Shown here in pieces: positions 49,980 to 59,274 of a stretch of DNA of 64,000 nucleotides. Source of the stretch: Kribbella italica (lineage in GTDB: Bacteria > Actinomycetota > Actinomycetes > Propionibacteriales > Kribbellaceae); the NCBI RefSeq assembly GCF_014205135.1, contig NZ_JACHMY010000001.1, positions 7,688,001-7,752,000 on the forward strand, given 5' to 3'. The notes beneath the pieces are model-generated. The model saw only the letters and a program-made list of their open reading frames with translations. It did no database searches and was not told the DNA's origin. Made by a program: the position numbers and the translations under genes. Numbering within the stretch: position 1 is the stretch's first letter; every line of letters starts with the position of its first letter.

Positions 49980-50726
49980 ATGACGATCGAATTGCAGGAG
50001 CTGCTCGCTGATGCGGCGGCATCGAAGTGGGAGCCCGAGATCTCGGAGGAACTGGCCCGAGGCATCGAGGAACGAATCATCGCCTTCCTCCCGAGCCGGG
50101 CCAAGGCGGCCCTCGGGGCAGAGGAAGCGGCGCAGCGTGCTCGGGTCATCGCGTGGGAGCGGTGCAAGATCCTGGCCGCCCGGCCAGAGGTGACAGCGTC
50201 GTGGGGCTACTTGGCCAACACCGTGCGGTGGCGGCTGGCTGACTCCGTCCGTGCTGAGGCGCTACGGCGCCAGCGTCATCCTCTGATGCAGGTGCTGCCC
50301 GATCGGGCGGATGTCCGAGTCATGACGGAGCTCGGCCCGTTGCTCGAAGCGGTCGCTGTCGAACTGACCCGGATGGGTCTACCTGAGTGGACCGCCCGGC
50401 GGATTCTGATGGTCGCCACTGAGGGCCCTCGGCTCGAGCGCTCGGCCATCCGAAGCCGTCTGGTGAGCACCGGCATCGCGACAAGTCAGGCCGAGGGCAT
50501 CGCCTGGCTGCTGCGCGGAGGTGCGGCCAACCGGTCGGCGGTGGCCCGGCTGGCGACAGGCCAGCACCGCGCTGAGGTGTTCAGCGATCCGCTGGTCCGC
50601 CGATGGCTGGCCGCGGCCGCCGGCATGGACGCCACCTTCAGCGGAGGCAGGCGGGGCACCTGTCGCGCTTCCGCGGTCCCGCCGTCTGCCGAATCGTCGA
50701 GCCCTGGTCTGGCCAGGACGGCGTAG
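49980..50726 (+). CDS. Sigma-factor-like or hypothetical conjugation-module protein
   Basis: 248 aa. The segment AQRARVIAWERCKILAARPEVTASWGYLANTVRWRLADSVRAEALRRQRHP resembles sigma-70 region 2 (helix, then ARxLANDxxR-like pattern), and LPEWTARRILMVATEGPRLERSAIRSRLVSTGIATSQAEGIAWLLRG could serve as a region 4-like HTH, but neither is a confident match. Strong GTGGGGAG Shine-Dalgarno. Possibly an element-encoded regulator. Confidence 0.55.
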   Translation: MTIELQELLADAAASKWEPEISEELARGIEERIIAFLPSRAKAALGAEEAAQRARVIAWERCKILAARPEVTASWGYLANTVRWRLADSVRAEALRRQRHPLMQVLPDRADVRVMTELGPLLEAVAVELTRMGLPEWTARRILMVATEGPRLERSAIRSRLVSTGIATSQAEGIAWLLRGGAANRSAVARLATGQHRAEVFSDPLVRRWLAAAAGMDATFSGGRRGTCRASAVPPSAESSSPGLARTA

Positions 50727-50762
50727 GTGCAAACCGCCGGACGCCCAGCCGTTGAGTCCGGC

Positions 50763-50924
50763 ATGACGACGAACAGTCCCCGACGTACCCACTGGCTTGT
50801 CCGCTACTACCGCTGGCAAGCCCGCCTGTACCTGCGCATCCTGCGCGCTGTCTGGATCATCCCGGCGCCGGTCGAGGCCTCGATCCAGAAGCGCCTGGCG
50901 CGCCGACCTGGAGGTGGAAGCTGA
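50763..50924 (+). CDS. Small basic protein, 53 aa
   Basis: Unrecognised; MTTNSPRRTHWLVRYYRWQARLYLRILRAVWIIPAPVEASIQKRL has one amphipathic/hydrophobic helix and many Arg, so may sit on the membrane. In-frame GTG at 50727 is an alternative start. Directly precedes the VirB8-like gene. Confidence 0.55.
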   Translation: MTTNSPRRTHWLVRYYRWQARLYLRILRAVWIIPAPVEASIQKRLARRPGGGS

Positions 50925-50925
50925 C

Positions 50926-51522
50926 ATGGCAGGAATCCTGCGATCCAAGCTGGTTGTCCTGGCAGCCGCCGGCCTGGTGCTCCTCACACTGATCGCCGTG
51001 ACCGTCGCCCGTTGGCAGCGGCCATCGAAAGAACAGCCGCAAGTCACGGCGACTCAGAGCGGCGACGCGGGCAAGCCATGGCTCGACGCGTGGCAGCGCC
51101 CGGAGACCACCGATCCGAAGGTGTACGCCTCGGCGTACGCGACGGCGATCTGGACCTACGACACCACGGTGCACGGCTACTTCGATTGGCAGAACGCGGC
51201 CAAAATGTTCGCCGACCCGATGGATGAGGGCGGGCCGCGGGTGGCCGGCAGCATGCTGCCGGACTTCGGGCAGTGGGAGCAACTGGACCTGCACAACGCG
51301 AAAGCCTCCGTGAGCGATGTGTCGGCGGAGACCCCGCCGGAGCTGGTCCGCCTCGGGAAGAGACCTGGCACTCCCGAGGGCTGGCACGGCTTCGCCGTAC
51401 GGGGCCAGCAGACCAACGTGATCGACGGCGAACCCCGGATCACCTCGCGGTCGGTAACTGTGGCCGTGGTCTGTACGCCGCAGTGCCGATTCTGGTCCGC
51501 GACGGCCGAGGGACCGTTGTGA
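50926..51522 (+). CDS. Single-TM conjugation protein (VirB8/TcpC-like?)
   Basis: 198 aa: N-terminal membrane helix (LVVLAAAGLVLLTLIAVTVA) and an extracytoplasmic domain of about 160 residues ending VTVAVVCTPQCRFWSATAEGPL. Size and topology resemble VirB8/TcpC NTF2-like T4SS components; sequence alone does not prove it. GGAGG before the ATG; GTGA overlap with the hydrolase gene. Confidence 0.6.
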   Translation: MAGILRSKLVVLAAAGLVLLTLIAVTVARWQRPSKEQPQVTATQSGDAGKPWLDAWQRPETTDPKVYASAYATAIWTYDTTVHGYFDWQNAAKMFADPMDEGGPRVAGSMLPDFGQWEQLDLHNAKASVSDVSAETPPELVRLGKRPGTPEGWHGFAVRGQQTNVIDGEPRITSRSVTVAVVCTPQCRFWSATAEGPL

Positions 51523-52463
51523 TCGTCAAAGCAGCTCTGGCCGGTGTGTGCTTCGTCCTCGGGGTCGCGCTGGTCCCGCCGATCGCGGCAGCCAGGGGCG
51601 GGTCGAGTGCCTGCGTGGCTGTTCCGGGTGCGGGCGAGGTCAGCCTCGACGCTGAGCAGCAGTCGAACCTCTCGGTCGTGTTGGCGACCGGTGATCAGCT
51701 GCGCGTCAGCCCGGAAGGCAAGGTCATCGCGGTGATGACCGCTCTGACCGAGTCGGCGCTGCGAAACCTGGGCCACGGCGACACGGCCGGCCCGGACTCG
51801 CGCGGGCTGTTCCAGCAGCGCAACGGCTGGGGACCACTCGCCGTACGGATGGATCCCGAAGGGGCCTCGGTCCTGTTCTACACCGCCTTGCTCAACGTGC
51901 CCGGGTGGCTGGAAATGGACCCGTGGCTCGCGGCCCAAGAGGTCCAGCGGTCGGCGTTCAGCGACGGCTCCAACTACAAGGCCAACTACGCCCGCGCCCA
52001 ACGCCTGTCCGGATCGTCGGCTGATTCGCCTTGTGGGCCAGCGACCCCGGCGGTCGACGACGGTGAACTGCCAGGCGCGCAGGCTGCCGTCACGCGGGCG
52101 CTGGAGTTGGTGGGGCAGCGCGGCTACTACCAACTCTGCGCCCGGCTAGCCGCGAACATCTGGGGCCGCCCGCGCGCCGGCTATGCCTCAGCTGCTGAGC
52201 AGTGGTCGCAGATGGTTGCGTCCGGCAACGCCCACGTCGACCGGCAACCCCCGGTCGGCGCCCTTGTCTTCTGGGACACCGGCGGACTCTACGGCCACGT
52301 CGCCGTGTACGTCGGCGACGGCCGCATCGTCTCCAACGACATCAACGACCAGGTCCCGGGTGAAGGCGGCGTCTACCTCGTCGACCTCACCACCATCGAG
52401 ACCGAGTGGAACGCCACATACCTCGGCTGGGCGCCGCCGATCTACCAAAGCACCTCAACATGA
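51519..52463 (+). CDS. Secreted peptidoglycan hydrolase of the T4SS
   Basis: 314 aa, signal peptide (ALAGVCFVLGVALVPPIAAARG). Residues about 70-130 (VIAVMTALTESALRNL...DSRGLFQQRNGWG) look like a lysozyme/SLT-type region; the C-terminal part (RALELVGQRGYYQLCARLAANIWG...PPVGALVFWDTGGLYGHVAVYVGDGRIVSND) is a CHAP/NlpC-P60-type amidase with Cys and His in place. Opens the cell wall for the conjugation channel. Confidence 0.82.
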   Translation: MIVKAALAGVCFVLGVALVPPIAAARGGSSACVAVPGAGEVSLDAEQQSNLSVVLATGDQLRVSPEGKVIAVMTALTESALRNLGHGDTAGPDSRGLFQQRNGWGPLAVRMDPEGASVLFYTALLNVPGWLEMDPWLAAQEVQRSAFSDGSNYKANYARAQRLSGSSADSPCGPATPAVDDGELPGAQAAVTRALELVGQRGYYQLCARLAANIWGRPRAGYASAAEQWSQMVASGNAHVDRQPPVGALVFWDTGGLYGHVAVYVGDGRIVSNDINDQVPGEGGVYLVDLTTIETEWNATYLGWAPPIYQSTST

Positions 52464-52807
52464 CCAACGAGAAGGGCTGGACGATGTCCACATTCCTCGC
52501 GCCCGTTCGCGACAGACTCCTCATCACGATCGCCACCCAAGACCCTGGCGTCACCCCGAACTCCAACGGCCTGCCGGGGTTGTCAGCGCTGAAGCAGATG
52601 GCCGGCGCCCTGGTCACCTTCGGTCTGGTGATCTGCGTGGCCGGCTTCGTCATCTCGGCCGCTGCCTGGGCGCTGGGCAGCTTCAAGGGCAATTCGCACT
52701 ACGCAGGCAACGGAAAGACGGGCTGCCTGGTCGCCGCAGGCTGCGCGATCCTCATCGGCTCGGCCAACACCATCGTCCGCTGGGCCAGCGGCATCAGCAT
52801 CAGCTGA
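52460..52807 (+). CDS. Pilin-like two-TM protein (DUF6112-like)
   Basis: 115 aa with two membrane segments (ALVTFGLVICVAGFVISAAAWALG and CLVAAGCAILIGSANTIVRWA) separated by a short loop, the layout of VirB2/TrbC pilins. The start overlaps the hydrolase stop (ATGA); ATG 52484 is an alternative. Immediately before the TrbL-like gene. Confidence 0.7.
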   Translation: MTNEKGWTMSTFLAPVRDRLLITIATQDPGVTPNSNGLPGLSALKQMAGALVTFGLVICVAGFVISAAAWALGSFKGNSHYAGNGKTGCLVAAGCAILIGSANTIVRWASGISIS

Positions 52808-52817
52808 GGTGGCCGCG

Positions 52818-54098
52818 ATGAGCTGGTCCGACTGCCTCATCAACCCCGTCAGCTGCGTCGTATCCGACGTCGGCAACTCGGCCGCGAACTCGGTCTGGGA
52901 GTCGTTCCTCAAGTGGACCGCGAGCGGCCTCGGGGACCTTGCCGCCACGGTCTTCCAGACCTTCAGCACCGGCACCACCCCACGATTCGACCAGGACTGG
53001 TGGCAGACCAACCTCGCCCTCATCGTCACGATCTCGCTGCCGATCCTGGTTGCCCTGTTCGTCTTGCAATGCATATCGGCCGTAGTCCAACGCGAACCAC
53101 GCAAGGTCGGCCGCGCCTTGGTCGGCGCTGTGGTCGGTACGGCGGGGGTGCCGCTCGCCGTCGCGGTGATCAGCTCCTGCGGGGCGATCGCCGACGAGAT
53201 ATCGCTGGCCATCCTGGGCAACCGTGCGACTGCGGATGGGATGAAGCGGCTCACCGACATCAGCACGTTGCTGACCACGGCGTCACTCGGAGGGTTCCTC
53301 CTGCTGGCCGTCCTGCTCGCGCTCGTTGCCCTGTTCGCCCTCTACTTCGTGCTCCTCTTTCGAGAAGTGGCGCTTGTCGCTTTCGTCGTGTTCGCTCCGA
53401 TCGCGTTGGCGAGTTGGACCTGGTCGGCGACTCGGCACTGGCTGCGCCGCTGGATCGAAGTCATCGGTGCGCTGCTGTTCTCGAAGATCGCGATGGCGGT
53501 CGTCTTCGCGCTCGGTCTGTCGGCCACCGGCGCCGCGGACCAGGGCAACAACCCCGCGAACCTGAGCACGTTCCTGGCCGGCGTTCTCCTGGTCGCCATG
53601 GCTGCCTTCGCACCCGCGGCGACGTTCTCGTTCATCCACTGGGCCGGCGACCAAGGACATACCGCTGCCCGCGCGATCCAGCAAGGTTCGGTCGGTGCCG
53701 CGGCGGCGCGGGACAGTGTCGAGAAGGCCCAGCACTGGGGTGCAGAACACCTGGGCACCTCGCTCGACAAGGACGAGTCGCCCGTCGTCGGCGACGGCAC
53801 CGACGGGGTCGACACCGACGACGCGATCATCGACCGGGCAGAAGCCGACGCCACGAAGTCCGGTGATTCTGGAGGCTCGTCTTCAGGCGACTCAAGCAGC
53901 GCTGCCGAGCGGGCCACCAGCAGCGACGCACCGCCCGCACCGGCGCCAACAGCATCAGCCGCTGACGGCGCGGAAGGCTCGACAGCTATCGCCGTCGCCT
54001 CGAGCGAAGTCTCCGTCGACGCACCGGCCGCGGACAACCGTGCTTCGAGTGCGCCAGGCGACGAATCGACCACCGATATCGGAGAGGACCGCGGATGA
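52818..54098 (+). CDS. TrbL/VirB6-like polytopic channel protein
   Basis: 426 aa. Six or more hydrophobic helices between residues 65 and 290, including the VirB6/TrbL core (FREVALVAFVVFAPIALASWTWSATRHWLRRWIEVIGALLFSKIAMAVVFALG), then a long Ser/Ala/Asp-rich cytoplasmic tail. Forms part of the inner-membrane channel. ATG 52818 chosen for GAGG spacing; GTG 52809 possible. Confidence 0.82.
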   Translation: MSWSDCLINPVSCVVSDVGNSAANSVWESFLKWTASGLGDLAATVFQTFSTGTTPRFDQDWWQTNLALIVTISLPILVALFVLQCISAVVQREPRKVGRALVGAVVGTAGVPLAVAVISSCGAIADEISLAILGNRATADGMKRLTDISTLLTTASLGGFLLLAVLLALVALFALYFVLLFREVALVAFVVFAPIALASWTWSATRHWLRRWIEVIGALLFSKIAMAVVFALGLSATGAADQGNNPANLSTFLAGVLLVAMAAFAPAATFSFIHWAGDQGHTAARAIQQGSVGAAAARDSVEKAQHWGAEHLGTSLDKDESPVVGDGTDGVDTDDAIIDRAEADATKSGDSGGSSSGDSSSAAERATSSDAPPAPAPTASAADGAEGSTAIAVASSEVSVDAPAADNRASSAPGDESTTDIGEDRG

Positions 54099-55528
54099 CG
54101 ACCACGATGGCGGCCCGCTTCCCCAGACCTGAACGCAACACCGTGCTGCTCGGCCTGCGACCGATCCAGGTCGCACTGCTGGCGCTCGCGATCCTCCTGC
54201 TCGTGCTGTCACTCATCGCCGATTCGAGCCCGGCAGGGCGGATGGCCTGTATCGCGGTCTCCACCGGTTGCGCGGTCGCGGCCTTGGCTCGCATCGAGGA
54301 TCTTCCGTCGTACCGCTGGATCCTGCTCCGCGCGCTGCACGTACTCCGGATCGCGAAGAAGCAGCAGTCCTACCGAGCCTCCTTCACCCGTCCACGCGCG
54401 CACGGATCGCTGCACCTGCCCGGCACCGAGAGCGCCCTGAAGATCCTCGACACAACCGCCACCATCGCCGCCGTCCACGACCCCCGCCGCCGGCGGCTCA
54501 CCGCGGTGGCCCGCATCGAGGGACCGGCGCACCTGCTGCAGAACAGCGACGAGCAGGACCGCCGCGTCACGGCGTACGGACAACTGATCGCCGGCCTGTG
54601 CCAGAGCAGCCGGATCGTCCGCGCGCAAATCCTCGAACGCACGCTCCCCGACCCCGGCGATGGGCTGAGCCGGTGGGCGCAGCAACGACGGCTCGACCCG
54701 ACCCAGCCCGCCGGAGCGATCTACCGCGATCTCCTCAAGCACGCGGCCCCCGCGCCGGCACGGCACGAGACGCTGTTCGCGTTCACGCTGAATCTGGACG
54801 CAGTGTCGAAGGAGGTCCGCAAGCACGGCGGGGGAGCCGCCGGCGCCATGACGGTGCTGGAAGCCGAAGCCCGTGGCTTCGAAATCAGCCTCGCCGCGGC
54901 AGGAGTCGCCGGATGCTGGCTGAACGCCCCCGAGCTGGCGATGAGCCTGCGCGTCGCGTTCGATCCCTCGGCGACCCGCACGATCCCCAGCCTCGAGGCG
55001 CTGGACCCTTCGGGCGCCGGTCCGTTGGCGATCGATGCCGGCTGGGATCAACTGCGGACAGACTCGTCCGTCCACCGCGTCTACATCGTGACTGAGTGGC
55101 CGCGCGTGAAAGCGACCCCGGCCTTCCTCGGGCCACTCCTTTTGAAGCCCGGCGTACGTCGGACCTTCTCCCTTGTCCTTCAGCCGATCCCGGTCGGGAA
55201 GGCGCTGCGCGACGCCCGCCGCCACCAGGTCGACCGCGCCACCGAGCGGGCCACCCGACGCAAGATCGGCCAACTGGAGACCGAGGAAGATCGCCAGCTC
55301 GATGCCGATGTAGCCCAGCGCGAGAAAGACCTGGCCGCCGGGCACGGCGATGTTCGATGGATCGGTTTGCTTGCGGTCTCTGCGGACGACGAGGAGAAGC
55401 TCGACGAAGCCTGCACCGAGATGGAAATCGCCGCTGCCCGAGCGCTGATCGACCTGCGACGCCTGGTCGGCCAGCAGCTCGACGGGTTTCTCGCGACCAC
55501 CCTGCCGTTCGGAACGGGGCTGCGATGA
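54095..55528 (+). CDS. PrgI/SCO6880-family T4SS protein
   Basis: 477 aa. Two N-terminal helices (about 25-65, PrgI-like) and a large soluble domain with the SCO6880 features LYRDLLKHAAPAPARHETLFAFTLNLD, VAGCWLNAPELAMSLRVAFDPSATRTIPSLE and WPRVKATPAFLGPLLLKPGVRRTFSLVLQPIPVGKALRDARRHQVD. Encoded directly before the VirB4 ATPase, as in other actinobacterial T4SS loci. ATGA overlaps at both ends. Confidence 0.83.
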   Translation: MTTTMAARFPRPERNTVLLGLRPIQVALLALAILLLVLSLIADSSPAGRMACIAVSTGCAVAALARIEDLPSYRWILLRALHVLRIAKKQQSYRASFTRPRAHGSLHLPGTESALKILDTTATIAAVHDPRRRRLTAVARIEGPAHLLQNSDEQDRRVTAYGQLIAGLCQSSRIVRAQILERTLPDPGDGLSRWAQQRRLDPTQPAGAIYRDLLKHAAPAPARHETLFAFTLNLDAVSKEVRKHGGGAAGAMTVLEAEARGFEISLAAAGVAGCWLNAPELAMSLRVAFDPSATRTIPSLEALDPSGAGPLAIDAGWDQLRTDSSVHRVYIVTEWPRVKATPAFLGPLLLKPGVRRTFSLVLQPIPVGKALRDARRHQVDRATERATRRKIGQLETEEDRQLDADVAQREKDLAAGHGDVRWIGLLAVSADDEEKLDEACTEMEIAAARALIDLRRLVGQQLDGFLATTLPFGTGLR

Positions 55529-56970
55529 ACAGAAGAGACGTCGCTTCGTACGAGCCGAGCGGCCTGGACAGAGCCGCTCGGCGCGCAAGCCGTAAGAACA
55601 CCGAGCTCCTCCGAGCAGACTCACCTACCAGCACGGTCCGCGAACGCGGGACCTTCGAGGCATTCGTCGAACCGGCGAGAGCTCCGTACGACGCCCGGCA
55701 TGCCATTCCGCTGCTCGTGGATTCTCACCGAGCCACGACGCGGATACTGCGCGCCGCCTACCCCTTCCTCGCCGAAGGAGGACTCGGTGCCGACGGCACC
55801 TACATCGGATCCGACATCTTCAGCGGTGGATCGTTCGTCTACGACCCCTGGGTCCTCTACCAGGCGAAGGTCATCACCAACCCGAACCTGCTCCTGGCCG
55901 GCGTCATCGGCAGCGGCAAATCCTCAACCGCCAAGGCCTTCATCACCCGCTCGATCGCCCTCGGCCACCGCGCCTACGTCCCGTGCGACCCGAAAGGCGA
56001 GTGGACCGCCGTCGCCGAAGCAGTCGGCGGAGTCGCCATCCAACTCGGCCCCGGCCTGCCGACGCGCCTCAACCCACTCGACGCCGGCACCCGGCCCACC
56101 GCCGTACTGCCCGACGAATGGCACAAGATCGTCTGGTCCCGACGCCGCGCACTCCTCGGCACCCTCGCCGAATCCACCCTCGGCCGCCCGATGACCGCCG
56201 TGGAGCACACCGCACTCGACCTCGCCCTCGAGACCGCCTCCACCGACCGTCCGGCGCCAACCATTCCCGACGTGGTCACCGCACTGTTCGCTCCCGACGA
56301 CGACCACGCACGCAGGGTCGGCCTCCAGACCAACTCGGTGCTCGAAGACGGCCGCGAAGTCGCCCACGCCATCCGTCGACTCGTCCACGGCGACCTGTCC
56401 GGCATGTTCGACGGCCCATCCACCACCGAGTTCGACGCCACGCTCCCGATGGTCTCCCTCGACTCGTCCCGCATCGGCTCCGGCGGCAACGACCACGCCC
56501 TGCGCCTGGCACTGGCGTGCGCTTCCTCCTGGATGGAAGCTGCCGTGGCCGACCCGTCAGGAGGGCAACGTTTCATCGTGTACGACGAAGGCTGGCGCGT
56601 GATGCGCGACCCCGCCCTGCTACGCAGGATGCAGGAGCAATGGAAGCTGTCCCGAGCCTGGGGAGTCTCCAACGTCCTCATCATCCACCGCCTGTCCGAC
56701 CTGGCCGCCGTCGGCGACCTCGGCTCCGAAGCCCGCGCCCTGGCCGAAGGCCTCCTCGCCGACTGCTCGACCCGGATCATGCTTCGCCAAGAACCCGACC
56801 AGCTCGCCCGGACCGCGACCCTGCTCGGCCTCACCGACGTCGAGATCGCCACCATCGCCAAGCTCCCCAAAGGCCGCGCCCTGTGGCGCCTGCCGGACCG
56901 CTCGTTCGTCGTACAGCTCGTACGGCACGCCCGTGAAGTTGAACTCTTCGACACCGACGCCCGGATGTAG
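55525..56970 (+). CDS. VirB4-like T4SS ATPase
   Basis: 481 aa. Walker A GVIGSGKSS (about residue 130) and Walker B RFIVYDEGW with the family's DEGW signature; SNVLIIHRLSDL and ADCSTRIMLRQEPDQL match VirB4/TrbE C-terminal motifs. The long N-terminal region of classical VirB4 is supplied by the SCO6880-type protein here. Energises substrate export and pilus assembly. Confidence 0.88.
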   Translation: MNRRDVASYEPSGLDRAARRASRKNTELLRADSPTSTVRERGTFEAFVEPARAPYDARHAIPLLVDSHRATTRILRAAYPFLAEGGLGADGTYIGSDIFSGGSFVYDPWVLYQAKVITNPNLLLAGVIGSGKSSTAKAFITRSIALGHRAYVPCDPKGEWTAVAEAVGGVAIQLGPGLPTRLNPLDAGTRPTAVLPDEWHKIVWSRRRALLGTLAESTLGRPMTAVEHTALDLALETASTDRPAPTIPDVVTALFAPDDDHARRVGLQTNSVLEDGREVAHAIRRLVHGDLSGMFDGPSTTEFDATLPMVSLDSSRIGSGGNDHALRLALACASSWMEAAVADPSGGQRFIVYDEGWRVMRDPALLRRMQEQWKLSRAWGVSNVLIIHRLSDLAAVGDLGSEARALAEGLLADCSTRIMLRQEPDQLARTATLLGLTDVEIATIAKLPKGRALWRLPDRSFVVQLVRHAREVELFDTDARM

Positions 56971-56976
56971 GCATCG

Positions 56977-58740
56977 ATGCTCAACAGAAACCCCACCCAA
57001 GGCGGCAGCAACATCGATCTCGCAATCATCGCGCTCGTAGTCGTCGCCGCCAGCGCGATGATGCTCAGGACGGCCGGCGGACTGAGCAGCCTGATCACGA
57101 CCGGAGAGTGGATCAGCACCCCCTTGCCCTCGAGCCTCAGAGTTCTGATCGACCCGGCACACCCAGCCCGAGCCTTCGATCTCCAGGCCGAACCGTTCGG
57201 ACCCACGTTGTACTGGGCGGTCGTGGCGTTGTTCATCGCCACACCCGTTGGCGTTGGCGCCGCCGCGTCGCGGATCTGGCAGCACCGTCGGGCAAGTACG
57301 CGCGGCAGGACTGGGCATCTCACGTCCCGCCCCGGTCTGGCCACCCGCGCCGACGTCGAGCACGCCGTCGGCCGTCGCCAGGTACTGCGCCGCGGCCGCT
57401 CAGCCAGACCATGCCTCAAGAACCCACGACCCGAGGACGTCGGCGTTCTCCGCGGTTACTCCCGAGGCCGCGAGTGCTGGTCCTCGGTCGAAGACTCCGA
57501 GATCCTCGTCGGCCCACCCCGGTCCGGCAAAGGCCTGCACATCGTCATCAACGCCATCCTCGACGCCCCCGGCGCAGTGGTCACCACCTCCACCCGACCC
57601 GACAACCTCGTCGCAACTCTCGGCCCGCGCAGAGCGGCCGGCCCGGTCGCGGTCTTCGACCCCCAAGGCCTCAGCAAGGCCGAGGGCATCCGCTGGTCAC
57701 CCGTCCGCGGCTGCGAGAACCCGACCACCGCCATCGTCCGCGCCTCCGGCCTCGCCGCAGGCGCCGGCTTCGCCAAAGGCGGCGTCACCGACGGCGCCTT
57801 CTGGCACGGCCAAACCGAAATGGCGCTGCGCGGACTCCTCCACGCCGCCGCCATCGACGACACCGGCATCGACCGCCTCTACCGCTGGGGCCTCGAACCA
57901 GCCTCCGCCATCGAAGCCGTCACCATCCTCAACCACTCAGGCGACGCCGCCGAAGGCTGGGGCGACACCCTCGACGGCATCGTCCGCATGGACGGCCGCA
58001 CCCGCGACGCCATCTGGGCCGGCGTCCGCTCCGCACTCTCAGCCCTCGCCGACCCCGCCGTACGCCGAGCCTTCGACCCACCACCCGGCGAAGGCCTCGA
58101 CCCCAAGACCTTCCTCGCCGACAAAGGCACCATCTATCTCCTCGGCACCGGAGCTGGCGCCAGCGCCACCTCGGCGTTCATCGCCGCCCTGCTCGAGGAC
58201 ATCACTGAAACAGCGCGCCAGATCGCTGCCCACCAAGAAGGAGGCCGAATGGAACCCCCGCTGGCGCTGGTCCTCGACGAAATCGCCAATCTCTGCGCTG
58301 TGCCCTCGCTGCCCTCTCTCATGGCTGACGGGGGCGGGAACGGCATCTCCACGCTCGTCGTCATCCAGTCCTTGGCCCAGGCCAGAGACCGCTGGGGCGA
58401 ACAAGCCGCCGCGGCCATGTGGGACGCCGCCACCCTCCGCCTCATCCTCGGCGGGTCGGCCCAACCCCGAGACCTCCAAGACCTCTCCGCCGTCTGTGGC
58501 GACCGAGACGAAGAACTCCGCAACTGGAGCCGCGCCCCCGACGGCGGCCGAACTTGGTCCACCACCACTCGCCGCATGCCGATCCTGCCCCCCGACGCCT
58601 TACGAACCCTGCCCTTCGGTACCGGGATTCTCCTGGCCCGCACCGCCCCGCCGATCCTTCTGAGGCTGAGAGCCTGGAGCGATCGGCCCGACGCTCCGGC
58701 CATCCGGCGAAGCATCCAGGCCAACGGGCAGCGATCATGA
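56977..58740 (+). CDS. VirD4/TraG-type coupling protein
   Basis: 587 aa. Two N-terminal membrane helices (about 12-28 and 82-100), Walker A VGPPRSGKGLH, Walker B LALVLDEIANL, and SLPSLMADGGGNGISTLVVIQSLAQARDRWG typical of TraG/TraD coupling ATPases. Recruits DNA to the secretion channel. Six bases after virB4. Confidence 0.9.
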   Translation: MLNRNPTQGGSNIDLAIIALVVVAASAMMLRTAGGLSSLITTGEWISTPLPSSLRVLIDPAHPARAFDLQAEPFGPTLYWAVVALFIATPVGVGAAASRIWQHRRASTRGRTGHLTSRPGLATRADVEHAVGRRQVLRRGRSARPCLKNPRPEDVGVLRGYSRGRECWSSVEDSEILVGPPRSGKGLHIVINAILDAPGAVVTTSTRPDNLVATLGPRRAAGPVAVFDPQGLSKAEGIRWSPVRGCENPTTAIVRASGLAAGAGFAKGGVTDGAFWHGQTEMALRGLLHAAAIDDTGIDRLYRWGLEPASAIEAVTILNHSGDAAEGWGDTLDGIVRMDGRTRDAIWAGVRSALSALADPAVRRAFDPPPGEGLDPKTFLADKGTIYLLGTGAGASATSAFIAALLEDITETARQIAAHQEGGRMEPPLALVLDEIANLCAVPSLPSLMADGGGNGISTLVVIQSLAQARDRWGEQAAAAMWDAATLRLILGGSAQPRDLQDLSAVCGDRDEELRNWSRAPDGGRTWSTTTRRMPILPPDALRTLPFGTGILLARTAPPILLRLRAWSDRPDAPAIRRSIQANGQRS

Positions 58741-59105
58741 ACCACGATGACCTCGTCAGCAACCTCGAACAGTTCTTCGAGCCTCAGGTCGTCTGCTGGA
58801 AATCACTCGACCCGGCTGCGGTCACCGAGGAGCTTGCGGCCCTGCAGGATTGGGTCACCTGGGCGGTCGAGCGATACCAACTCGACCACAAAGTCGTCCT
58901 CCCATGCTGGGCGGAGCACGGGAATCTGGTCGAGGAGCTCTCCGCCTTGCGTTCCCTGTGGGAAGCCTGCTTTCAAGAAGACGCGTCCCCCTCCGAGCCC
59001 ATCACCTTCCACCGCGAACTGGACCTGGCCCTCCGCCGGCTGAGGGAGTGGTCATCCCGTCTCGGCTGCTCGCGAACCAGCCACCGCGCTGACCAGCAGG
59101 TCTGA
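58737..59105 (+). CDS. DUF4913-like protein, 122 aa
   Basis: Helical soluble protein with LQDWVTWAVERYQLDHKVVLPCWAEHGNLVEELSALRSLWEACFQ, the W/H/L pattern of DUF4913, a family found in actinobacterial mobile elements, function unknown. ATGA overlap with the coupling-protein gene makes it the last gene of the module. Confidence 0.7.
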   Translation: MNHDDLVSNLEQFFEPQVVCWKSLDPAAVTEELAALQDWVTWAVERYQLDHKVVLPCWAEHGNLVEELSALRSLWEACFQEDASPSEPITFHRELDLALRRLREWSSRLGCSRTSHRADQQV

Positions 59106-59274
59106 TCGCGGCCGGTCGAACGCCTAGCCGAAGAGCTTCATCGCGCGAAGCTGCCAGTCCAGTCACGCCCTGTCGCCCTGCTATGCAGAGGATCGCAGCG
59201 CTCAGACTTAGCCGGGAGGCTACTGGCCGCTGGTAAGGTCGGAAACGCCGTTCTTGGCCTGAAAGGAGGCGCTG

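Larger units (their letters stand above)
48765..59105 (+). mobile_element. T4SS-type conjugation module
   Basis: Eleven co-directional, mostly overlapping genes encode a primase-like protein, peptidoglycan hydrolase, pilin-like, VirB6/TrbL-, PrgI/SCO6880-, VirB4- and VirD4-like proteins. This is the gene set of actinobacterial T4SS-type ICEs, distinct from the FtsK-based AICE at 4-15 kb. No relaxase or oriT was recognised in the window; boundaries unknown. Confidence 0.72.

Noticed and set aside
54209-55624. 471-aa minus-strand open frame
   Set aside because: Antisense to the SCO6880-type gene, with no start signal or domain.
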